Positions 1 to 12,400 of a DNA stretch of 64,000 nucleotides are shown in pieces (within the stretch, counting starts at the first letter, position 1; each line of letters opens with the position of its first letter). The notes under the pieces are model-generated. The model ran no database searches. It saw nothing but the letters and a program-made list of their open reading frames with translations, and was not told where the DNA came from. The DNA lies in the NCBI GenBank assembly GCA_026874595.1, contig CM049311.1, positions 21,630,676 through 21,694,675 on the forward strand, given 5' to 3'. The position numbers were made by a program, and so were the translations under genes. The DNA comes from Sipunculus nudus (Eukaryota; Annelida; Sipuncula; Golfingiida; Sipunculidae).

Positions 1-345
1 TTTCAAGGAAATTTTGTGAAAGGGAAGATGATGGGCAAAGAACATTTTTTTTTTTTATTTTTGGGCTGATCAATTAAACATGAGGGACATGAATTAGGTC
101 TAAGTTCCAACCAAATGGACCCCTTTATGTCTGCTTTTCTGTTCATATATCATCATAATTTCTCCAAAAGTTCTGAATGAAGTTTGATCAAATTAAATAT
201 TGTGGAAGGCTGGGTCATGGGTAAAAGAACTGCTAAATTTTGTAGTAGATCTATGCATGGATCCAAGTACTGACAAGAGTACGGGCTCTCTGAGTGTCTT
301 CTGGTTTAACGACTCATTTAGTGTAGAAACTGTAATTCCTCCTAC

Positions 346-413
346 CTGGACAGCTGATCGATCATGACAGTCTCCACCAGTTTATTTTTCTTCTTTTCTG
401 ACTCCAACATTTC
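346..413 (-). CDS. Unidentified gene, exon 8 (last found)
   Basis: Acceptor CCACTCAG, donor GTAGGA; 22 codons plus two bases: EMLESEKKKNKLVETVMIDQ then LS. A coiled-coil-like helix continuing from exon 7. The gene must continue left of the window because there is no stop and the donor is good. Confidence 0.75.
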
Positions 414-3400
414 CTGAGTGGAAAACAAACAGTTATTATAATAAATGTAAAATCTGATAATACAGGTCACAGTCAGGGTTGCTCATAAAGATTACTGGCC
501 CAGATCTAGGGATCAATTACTGATAAAAAAATTGGGATTTGTATAGCAAGGTTCTGTAAAATTTAAAAAAAACTACGTCTTACAGTCATATAGTTGTGGT
601 TGAAGGATAACAGATGAGGTACTGCAAGGTGTTGTCACATGATATTTTATTAACAGGTAGCAAAGATTAAAGCAAGTGTCAAATGGTGTGATATTTTTCT
701 ATGAATTTCTAAGCTGCAGTATACTATGATTTACAGAAATGATTCATAAACAATCACAGAGAATTGTATCATGTCCTGCTGCTAAACTACACTTCACACA
801 ACATTATTCTCTGTTACTGTTTGCAACTGGGATGCAATAGGTGCAATTGTCTTAAATGGTCTACCATTTCTGTGACAACTCTACAAACACTATGATTTAT
901 TTCCTACAATATGCCATAATGTGTCCACTTTTAACATGTCTTAACCCCTACATTTTGATATATTTTCCTGTGACCCCACCCCTTCCCTATCCCCTAATGT
1001 ATTTGCATACAATCTGCTACGATAAAATTGTCATGGGTACTCCCAGGTGCTAAGATTTCATACAATGTCACAGGAAATCATAGGAAATTATAGTTTATTT
1101 GCTTACCACATCTAACTTTCGTTGTAGATGTGCTTGTGAATATGGATCAGCCGTCCAGTTTTTCTGCAGCTGATGGACAGGTGTGTCCTCGGGTACGCGA
1201 GCAGATGATCGAGCTGATGATCTCTCAGTTAAACGGGCAGATGGGGGGTAGTTCAGCTTCAATCTTTCTATCTCCTGTTCCACCTCCTCCTGCAGAAACA
1301 ACCTGGATTAACATCTCTAGCTCTAAACTGTCTTACAAGTGTAACTGTATACATGGTGTGCGGCATGTACTACATGCATGGTAGTATATTCATTACAGTA
1401 CAGTTTTATATTTCATTGAATAATATTATGATACAACAGTATATTCTTAACAAAAGCACTGAAAAAGTGCACATTTGATGTGAAGGTAATACAGGTGAGA
1501 AACTCTATTAGTAAATATGTATAATGAGTCTCATGTTAATCCATAAGATTTTTGGTAAATCACCAAGGTGCCTCCAAAGTCCACTGACCTCTGACCTCAT
1601 TAAATATGCACTGATTTTGCTGGAAATTGAATATAGGTGAAAAATTTTATTGGTAACCATTTCTGAGTTTGATCAAAATCCTTCATATTCTTCGGAAGTT
1701 ATCCCGGCAACACCACAAAGTAGCCTAGTGACCCATGACCTTATTAAATATGAGTGGATGCTGCCCATAGTGAAACTTGGGGGAGACTCTCTGTTGGTAA
1801 GTTGTTATGGTTAGTTTTGTGAAAATCCATCAAAGTTCTGGTAAGTTATCACAGCGACACTAAAAGTTAACGGACAGACAGATGGAAGGACCATGGGTAT
1901 ACCGTCATATGACAGGTGTATAAAAAATACTTGAATTCATCTTTCAGTGTAAAAATTATGATGTGCTGTGTATAATGTATTTGTTTAATAATCTATCCCA
2001 GTAACTACCCAGTACCAGCGTCATGGGTTTTGAAACAACAAGTGGCCCATGGGCCATGACGCTCAGCTGAATTCAAGGAATGTTGAGCAATGAGCAAAAT
2101 GACTGCCAGAGTGCAAACAAATCATGAATTTTGTGAAAAGTCCTTAGAAATGGGTTTCAGTGGGCTTTTGGACAGATGACAACTTCATTTGAAGGTCTCA
2201 TAAATAGAAAAAAAATAGGGACCCATGGGTCATGACGCTCAGCTGACTGGGAAGAGATTCGCAAAAGGAAATTTTATCATTAGAATGGTAGTATATACCC
2301 ATTCAACTGAAGCATCAAACAGATTAACCAACAGGCCGAGATTTAGTCTGTATTTATATATCTCAAAAATAGAGAAAATTTGTGTAAACTTTTAAAACTA
2401 GAATACGGGTAACCGACAAGTGACTACATGTATCTGCCAAAATCGGATAGTGAGGCATGGATTGAGTGGCAAGGCGAAATAGAGTGAGGTATGTTGCATA
2501 TTAGCATGGATGTCTGCAGCCTAAATGTGTATGTAGGTTGTGCCACCTACCACAAATCCAGAAAGCTGTCCAAGTTGTATACACCTGCAAAATTTTAGGC
2601 AGAAAAGTCAAACCACTACATGTATATGAGCGATTTTTGCCCATGGCAGACAAACAGACAAACACTGTGTAAAAATCTTTGCAGGTAACCCCTCCAGTTT
2701 TGTGTATGATAAAGACCTATGTGTTCTAAACACATGCACAATTTTGGCCCAATCGGTCAAATGGTTCCTGAGATATGAGCTTGGATGTGTGCAGCGTTAA
2801 CTAGAATGTAGGTGGCGCCACCTGTCATAAAATCAAGAAAGCTGTCCACGATGTATAAACCTGCAAAATTTTAGGCAGTTATGTCGAACCACTACAGAGA
2901 AATGAGTGATTTTAGGCCACGGCAGACTAACAGACAGACACTGTGCAAACATTGTTACAGGTGGCGCCACCATTTTTTGTGTATGTTACAGAGCTATCAA
3001 AGGGCTACATTTGTATAAATTTTATTTCCTGATCGGTCAAACGGTTCCCAAGATATAAGCTTGGATGTCATCAGCGTGAACGTGAACGTAGGTGGCGCCA
3101 CCTGTCATAAAATCAAGAAAGCTATCCTGGATGTATACGCATGACGAATTTCAGGTGAATTAGTCAATTCACTGCAGAGATATGAGTGATTTTAACCCAA
3201 GGCAGATGAACAGATGGACACTGTGCAAACATGGTTACAGGTGGCCCCACCATTTTTTGTGTATGTTATAAAGCAATCCAAGGGCTACATTTGTATCAAT
3301 TTTATTTCCTGATCGGTCAAATGGTTCCCGAGATATGAGGGTTTATGAGTGGAAACAGACCCACAAATGGACACTGGATAGAGAGGAAAGGTCAGAGGTC

Positions 3401-6400
3401 AACGCAAATTGGTTAGGCACCAGTTCACATGTGACCCGATAATAGGTGTAAGTTTGGGAAAAATCGGTCCATTAGTCTCCGAGGAGCTCTCTGGAAACGA
3501 ACGCCGCCGCGGTGGAGGAACTCGGTCAAAAACATAGTATCCGCAAAACTTCGTTTTGGCGGATACAAAAATACAGGTGGCTCCACCAGTCTGCAGAAAC
3601 TAATAAAAACACTTAATGGTCAATATCCATGCAAAAAATCATGGTGATCTCTGCATTAGTTATTCAGATACTTCAGTTTTTGTATCAAATTGTCCATTAT
3701 TCTGAGGGATACTTCGGAGTCCTATAGCTTGAAGGATATGGGTAACAGAGACCTAATTTCAATTTTCCACAGGCACCATTCATGGACCTCCTTGCATGAC
3801 ATGAATGAAGATTCTAGGTCCAGTTGTTGTGATTTGTACCCTGTTGACAGATAACCTCATCTTTAAAGGTCTCAAAAAAAAGAAAAAAATTCGTAAAAAT
3901 TTGAAAAAAAATAGAGGTGGCACACCCAGTCTGCAGAAACTGATGGAACAGCTCATGATCAATATGTATGCCGAAAATCATGACCATCAGTGTTGTAGTT
4001 ATTGAAATACTGCAGTTTTTGTATCAAATTTTCCATTATTCTGGGGGGGGGGGGGGTATTTTGGACCCATACAGCTTAAAGAATATGGGTAACAGAGACC
4101 TAATTTCAAGTTTCCATGGAGACTTTTCATGGGTCTCCCTGTGTGTCAAGAATGAAGATTCTTGGTCCAGTTTTTATGATTTGTGCCCTGTTAACAGATG
4201 TTCATATCTTTAAAGGTCTCAAAAATACGGAAAAATTTTGTAAAAAAAACCGAACAAATACAGGTGGTGCCACCAGTCTGCAGAAACTTATGAAACACTC
4301 CATTATCAATATCCATGCAAACAATTATGGTTATCTCTGCATTAGTTGTTCAGATACTTTAGCTTTTGTATCAAATTTTCCATTATTCTGAGCTGTACTT
4401 TGGATTGCCATAGCTCAAAGGATATGGGTAACAGAGACCAAATTTCAGTTTTCCATGGAGACTTATCATGGGTCTCCCTGTGTGTCAAGAACGAAGATTC
4501 TAGGTCCAGTCGTTAGGATTTGTACCCTGTTGACAGATAACTACATCCTTAAAGGTCTCAAAAATGGAGAAAACAATTCGTGAACTTTGAAAAATACAGG
4601 TGGCGCCACCAGTCTGCACAAACTGATGAAACATCTCTAATCAATATGTATGTCGAAAATCATGACCATCAGTGATGTAGTTAATGAGATATTGAAGTTT
4701 TTGTATGAAATTTTTGACTATTCTGGGGGGTAATTTTGGGCCCCATAGCTCAAAGGATATGGGTAACAGAGACCTAATTTCTGGTTTCCATGGAGACTTT
4801 TCATAGGTCTCTCAGTGTGTCGAAAATGAAGATTCTAGGTCCAGTCGTTACGATTTGTGCCACACTAACAGATGACAGCATCCTCAAAGGTCTCAAAAAT
4901 AGAGGAAAAAATCGTAAAAAATCAACCAGTATAGGTGGCGCCACCAGTCTGCAGGAACTGATCGAACATCTCATGATCAATATGTATGCCAAAAATGAAG
5001 ACCATCAGTGATGTAGTTATTGAAATATTGAAGTTTTTGTATGAAATTTTTTACTATTCTGGGGGGTACTTTGGGGCCCCATAGCTCGAAGGATATGGGT
5101 AACAGAGACCTAATTTCTGGTTTCCAAGGAGATTTTTCATGGACCTCTCAGTGTGTCAAGAATTAAGATTCTAAGTACAGTCTTTATGATTTGTGCCTTG
5201 TTAACAGATGTTCACATTTTTAAAGGTCTCAAAAATAGAGAAAAAAATTCGTAAAAAATCGAAAAATACAGGTGGCGCCACCAGTCTGCAGGAAGTGATG
5301 TAACATCTCATGATCAATATGTATGCCAAAAATCATGACCATCAGTCAAGTCGTTAATGAGATATTGAAGTTTTTGTATGAAATTTTTGACTTTTCTGGG
5401 GGGTACTTTGGGGCCACATAGCTTGAAGGATATGGGTAACAGAGACCTAATTTCTGGTTTCCAAGGAGATTTTTTATGGACCTCTCAGAATCCCAAGTTA
5501 CAAGGTTCTAGGTCCAGCGGTTACGATTTGTGCCTGGTTAACGGACGGACAGAGGGACAGACAGACAGACGGACAAAGAGTGATCGCTATAGCTCAGATG
5601 ACTTTCAGTCAGCTGAGCTAAAAATGCGTAAAAATTTGAAAAAAATACAGGTAGTGCCACTAGTCTGCAGTAACTGATGAAACACTGCATGATCAATATA
5701 TATCCAAAGAATCATGGTTATCAAGGCATTAGTTATTCAGATACTGGAGCTTTTGTTTGTATCAAATTTTTAATTATTCTTGGGGGTATTTATGAGCCCT
5801 ATAGCTCGGAGAATATAGGTAACAGAAACCTAATTTCAGGTTTCCAAGGAGATTTTTCATTAGTCTCCCTGGATGTCAAGTAAGAAGATTCTAGGTACAG
5901 CAGTTACAGTTTGTGGCATGTTAACAGATGACCACTTCATTTGAAGGTCTCATAAATAGAGAAAAAATGCCTAAAAAATTGAAAAAAATACAGGTGGCGC
6001 CACCACTTTGAAGGAACTGATGGAACACTCCATGATCAATATGCCTGGAGATCAATGCATTGGTTATTCAGATACTGGAGTATAACTTTGTATCAAATTT
6101 TTAATTATTCTGAGGGGTACTTACTACGTAGGATATGGGTAACAGAGACCTAATTTCATGTTTTCAGAGAGACTTTTCATAAACCTCCCTTGATGTCAAG
6201 TTAGAAGAATCTAGGTCCTGCGGTTACAATTTGTGCCCTGTTAACAGATGACAACTTCTTTGAAGGTCTCAAAAATAGAGAAAAAATGTGTAAAAATTAA
6301 AAAATATCTAGGTGGCACCACTAGTCTGCAGAAACTGATGAAACATGCCATGATCAATATCCATGCAAAAAATCTTAGTGATAAATACATTAGTTGTCCA

Positions 6401-9400
6401 GATACTTGAGCTTTTGTATCAAATTTTCCATTATTCTGGGGGGGGGGGGGGGTACTTTGGACCCCCATAGCTTGAAGGATATGGGTAACAGAGCCCTAAT
6501 TTGAGGTTTCCTAGGAGACTTTTCATGGGCATCCCTGCATGTCAAGAGTGAAGATTCTAGGTCCAGTCGTTACAATTTGTGCCATTAACAGATGACCCCA
6601 TCTTTAAAGGTATAAAAAATAGAGAAAACAATTCATAAACAACTGAAGCTGGGGAGCTGAGCTCTTGCAAACTGCATAACACTAGCTTCATGTAAACAAT
6701 ATGTTACATGGTGCTTGAAAACTTGAATAAAATCTACAGTTTTGGATCAACTGGTTTCAAATTTTTGGTGTTAACAGACAAAATGCAAACAAAAACATGC
6801 TGTGAAAATTAAATCCACAGTACTTACAGGAAAAACACGTGCCACGGTCAAAGTTGGGCAAAATTAAAGGTACAAATTTTTTATTTTTTGTTAATATTTT
6901 AAAAAATTTAAAAGATTTTGATCTAATTTTGGGTGTACAATTTAATTTTGATTAATAAAAGTTATATTACTGTAAAAAAGTCCATAGCTTTAACATGTTT
7001 TGTGATCAAATATCTTTCCTAATTTTTTACAAAATGCACTATGTTTGGGCCCATAACTTTTTTAAATTATATGATACAGACATAATTTCTGGCATGTATA
7101 TAGGAACTATATAGAGGAATTTTTATGGTAAATATGAGGAAAAATGGATGAGTGGTTTTGATATTAGGCAGTCCTGAAGTGTTAATAAAAAATTGAGGTT
7201 TTTCATTAATTTCTCAAAAGAACGAAGTCGCAAAGACCCAGTTTTTGGCTTGGTAGGAGATCTTGGGGACATTTAACATTATGCCGAATTTTGGATTCCT
7301 AGGTCTTACCGTTTCAAAACGTGCTACATCTACGGACGGACGGACAGACGGACCACGACTATAGCTCAGATGACTTATAGTCAGCTGAGCTAAAAATTGA
7401 AACAATACAGGTGGCGCCACCAGACTGCAGAAACTGATGAAACATTCCATGATCAATATCCATGCAAAGAATCATGGTCATAAATACAATAGTTGTTCAT
7501 ATACTTTAGCTTTTGTAACAAATTTTCTATATTCTGGGGGATAATTTGGAGCCACATAGCTTGAAGGATACGGGTAACAGAGACCTAATTTCAGGTTTCC
7601 AAGGAGACTTTTCATGGGCCTCCCAGCATGTCAAGAGAGAAGATTCTATGTCCAGTTGTTACGATTTGTGCCCTGTTAACAGATGACCACATCTTAAGAG
7701 GTCTCAACAATAGAGAATAAAATTCGTAAAAATCGAAAAAATACAGGTGGCGCCAAAAGACTGCAGGAACTGATGGAACATTCCATGTTCAATATCCATG
7801 CAAAGAATCATGGTGATCAATGCTATAGTTGTTCCATACTTGAGCTTTTGTATCAAATATTCCATTATTCTGTGGGTACTTCGGAGCCACCTAGCTTGAA
7901 CGATATGGGTAACAGAGACCTAATTTCAGGTTTTCAAGGAGACTTTTCATTGGCCTCCCTGCATGTCAAGAGAGAAGATTCTAGGTCTAGTCGTTACGAT
8001 TTGTGCCCTGTTCACAAATGACTGCATCTTAAGGTCTCAAAAATAGAGAAAACATTTTTGTAAATATAAAAAAAATACAAGTGGCACCACCAGACTGCAG
8101 AAACTGATGAAACATTCCATGATCAATATCCATGCAAAGAATCATGGTCATAAATACAATAGTTGTTCATATACTTTAGCTTTTGTAACAAATTTTCTAT
8201 ATTCTGGGGGATAATTTGGAGCCACATAGCTTGAAGGATACGGGTAACAGAGACCTAATTTCAGGTTTCCAAGGAGACTTTTCATGGGCCTCCCAGCATG
8301 TCAAGAGAGAAGATTCTATGTCCAGTTGTTACGATTTGTGCCCTGTTAACAGATGACCACATCTTAAAAGGTCTCAACAATAGAGAATAAAATTCGTAAA
8401 AATCGAAAAAATACAGGTGGCGCCAAAAGACTGCAGGAACTGATGGAACATTCCATGTTCAATATCCATGCAAAGAATCATGGTGATCAATGCTATAGTT
8501 GTTCCATACTTGAGCTTTTGTATCAAATTTTCCATTATTCTGTGGGATACTTCGGAGCCACCTAGCTTGAAGGATATGGGTAACAGAGACCTAATTTCAG
8601 GTTTTCAAGGAGACTTTTCATTGGCCTCCCTGCATGTCAAGAGAGAAGATTCTAGGTCCAGTCGTTACGATTTGTGCCCTGTTCACAAATGACTGCATCT
8701 TAAGGTCTCAAAAATAGAGAAAAAATTTTTGTAAATATAAAAAAAATACAGGTGGCACCACCAGACTGCAGAAACTGATGAAACATTCCATGATCAATAT
8801 CCATGCAAAGAATCATGGTCATAAATACAATAGTTGTTCATATACTTTAGCTTTTGTAACAAATTTTCTATATTCTGGGGGATAATTTGGAGCCACATAG
8901 CTTGAAGGATACGGGTAACAGAGACCTAATTTCAGGTTTCCAAGGAGACTTTTCATGGGCCTCCCAGCATGTCAAGAGAGAAGATTCTATGTCCAGTTGT
9001 TACGATTTGTGCCCTGTTAACAGATGACCACATCTTAAGAGGTCTCAACAATAGAGAATAAAATTCGTAAAAATCGAAAAAATACAGGTGGCGCCAAAAG
9101 ACTGCAGGAACTGATGGAACATTCCATGTTCAATATCCATGCAAAGAATCATGGTGATCAATGCTATAGTTGTTCCATACTTGAGCTTTTGTATTAAATT
9201 TTCCATTATTCTGTGGGTACTTCGGAGCCACCTAGCTTGAAGGATATGGGTAACAGAGACCTAATTTCAGGTTTTCAAGGAGACTTTTCATTGGCCTCCC
9301 TGCATGTCAAGAGAGAAGATTCTAGGTCCAGTCGTTACGATTTGTGCCCTGTTCACAAATGACTGCATCTTAAGGTCTCAAAAATAGAGAAAAAATTTTT

Positions 9401-12400
9401 GTAAATATAAAAAAAATACAGGTGGCGCCACCAGACTGCAGAAACTGATGAAACATTCCATGATCACTATCCATGCAAAGAATCATGATGATCAATGCTA
9501 CCGTTGTTCAGATACTTGAGCTTTTGTTAAAATTTTCTATTATTCTGTGGGTACTTTGGAGCCACCTAGCTTGAAGGATATGGGTAACAGAGACCTTATT
9601 TCAGGTTTCCACAGAGACTTTACATGGACCTCCCTGCATGTCAAGAGAGAAGATTCTAGTTCCAGTTGTTACGATTTGTGCCATGTTAACAGATGACCGC
9701 ATCTTAAGGTCTCAAAAATAGAGAAAAAAATTCGTAAAAACTTGAAAAAATACAGGTGGCGCAGCCAGACTGCAGATACTGATGAAACATTTCATGATCA
9801 ATATCCATGCAAAGAATCATGGTGTTCAATGCAATAGTTGTTCAGATACTTGAGCTTTTGTATCAAATTTTCCATTGTTCTGGGGGTACTTCGGAGCCCC
9901 ATAGCTCAGAGGTTATGGGTAACAGAGACCTAATTTCAGGTTTCCAAGGAGATTTTTCATGGACCTCCCTAGATATGAAGCTAGAAGATTTTAGAACCAG
10001 CGGTTACAATATGTGCCTGGTTAACAGACAGACAGACAGACGGACAGATGGACAGACAGACGGCAAGACAGACGCCGGACAAAGAGTGATCGCTTTAGCT
10101 CAGATGACTTTCAGTCCTTTTATTATTTTTATCAATATTCAGCACTTGCTGACCTTGGATGGCTGGCTTTGCTTGGTCTTCTGCTGGTAGGACTGTTTCC
10201 TCTCCTGTAGTGTCTGCTCATACTGGTCCTTGTAGTGCTGGCTGGGGGGAGGCAGGTCCTCAGGTATTGGCTGTCTGTCCCAGGCTGTTGGCTGCAGCAG
10301 CACAATCAATTATATTACAAAAGCATATAAATAAAGTGGGAGAACTATGAAATATTTTGTTAAATTTTGTTAGGCTGTCAAGCACATCACTGCAAAAATG
10401 AAGGAACAAAAAGTAGGATTGGAAATATTGAAAAAGAAGGACAACAGTAGGGAAAAGAAGGAAAAACAAGGGACCTATGGGTCACTGTGCTCAGCTGACG
10501 TTAACCTTGAAGGTAAAAATCTAAAATATTATCAAATGGAGATAAAGTGTAAGAGGAAGAGGTAATAAAGGCCATGGTTGGTTTATATGATTGGTTTGTA
10601 TTGATGAGCAAGAAATTGTTGCAAATAATATTTTGTGACCTGACCATTTGTTTCCTAATGTTGAAACTGAAGCATGTGAGCAGTTTGTGAACAAATGATC
10701 TGTACAATTACCATGATCATTAGTTGGCTTTTCGATTAACTGTTGACATTTCAGTAATTTACACATTTGTTCAATCGAATCTTTTTTTTTGTATAATATA
10801 TATTATTAAATATATGTGTTTTTTTTTATGAAATGTATACAGTTGAAATATAACTAATTAACAACATAAAACATGGCAAACAAAGCCTGATCTCAAATTC
10901 TGCTGATGCAGGAAAATAATGAACAAATGTTTGTAATAAATCCTCATTTTTTTATCACATCAATTTTTTTTTAATTTAAGTTTATATTTCTATACATTTT
11001 CAATAAAACATATATATCTGAATATAAAAGTTGATTCATAATTCTCAATTGCATCATCATAAATCTCAATCTTGTCAGATAACACCACATCATGCATACA
11101 AATGTTTATTTATTTTTTAAATAAATTTAAAATATCTTTTAAATCTGCAAAACAATAAATATCTAAAAAAAATACTTGATTTAGATTTCACAATTTTTAA
11201 TTGTGTCTTTATTTATCCATAATGTGCTTCATATTTTATCATAATTTAAGCATACTGATGGGTTCTATTATGATTGGTAAAATCATTTAAAAGAAAAATG
11301 ATTTCTTTTAAAATGCTACATTACACAACATTGCATCTTCTGGATTACACCTTGAATTACTTTTTCAAGGAAAGTTTTTGCATATCAGAGTGGAAACAGC
11401 ATTACAATTAAGGAGATACAGTGAAAACAATAACAATACTGCATAACACTTGGTGGGTTGGGTTTGCGGAAGGGGGGGGGGGGGGGTCGGGGGTCATTGG
11501 GGTGGTGATATGAGAATAACTGTACACCAGTCACAGCAGGGGATCTCCCCCAGTTACTGTAACGAATCAGAAACCCTGGCATAGCTGACTTCCAGTGACC
11601 TGGAGTGGGACCCTGCATCTGTAATCTGTCAACAAAGCATATGACTATAATAGAGCCTCAAGAAAAAAATCAATAACTAGCTTAATTTTCAAGCTTTTAC
11701 TTCTAAATTTCAGATTTAAACAAATTAAATATTTATGTTTACATGCTGTGAAAATTAAATCAATGGTACTTACAGGAAAAAAACGTGCCATGGTCAAAGT
11801 TGGGCAAAATTTAAGGTACTGATTTTATTTTTATGCTAATTACTTAAAAAATTTACAAAATTCAGATCTAATTTTGGGTAAACAATTGAATCTTAATTAA
11901 ACATAGTTATATACTTGGGAAAACAGACTCTAGTTTCAAAATTTTTCATGTTAAGTGAGTAAATATTTTTCCTGATTTTTTACAAAGTCCATTATGTTTG
12001 GGCCCACAACTTAAAGAATTTATACTTAACAGACTTAATTCCTGGCATGTACATAGGAACTATATAGAAGAATATTTATGGTAAATATGAGGAAAAACAG
12101 ATGAGTGGTTTTGATATTAGGCAGTCCTGAAGTGTGAAAATAGGATTTTAATAAAAAATTGAGGTTTTTCCTTAATTTCTAAAAGGAACGAAGTCGCAAA
12201 AACCCAGTTTTCAAGCTTGGTAGGAGATCTTGGGGACATCTAACATTATGCTGAATTTTGGATTCCTAGGTCTTACGGTTTCAAAACGTGCCACATCTAC
12301 GGACGGACGGACGGACGGACAGACGGACGGACGACGGACAATGGACCACGACTATAGCTCAGATGACTTATAGTCAGCTGAGCTAACTAGAACAAAACTA

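Noticed and set aside
1130-1384. Plus-strand 84-codon open frame
   Set aside because: It is antisense to exon 1107-1289, which has splice sites and agreeing phases on the minus strand.
4116-5011. Recurring open frames with similar peptides (METFHGSP.., MKILGPV..)
   Set aside because: They are the translated monomer. Stops and frame changes differ between copies with no sign of coding constraint.
7410-9420. CRISPR-like regular repeats
   Set aside because: The unit is 336/670 bp with no short repeat-spacer alternation, and the host is an animal genome.
9807-10190. 127-codon open frame at the end of the tandem array
   Set aside because: It reads through a 336-bp monomer, the GACAGACGG microsatellite and into the opposite strand of a real exon. 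The same peptide pieces recur in every monomer, so it is a repeat artefact.
11385-11618. Possible minus-strand exon between exons 5 and 6
   Set aside because: It has an acceptor-like ATTACAG, but no donor gives a length that fits the 0/0 phases of its neighbours, and it runs into a G-run inside a repeat.
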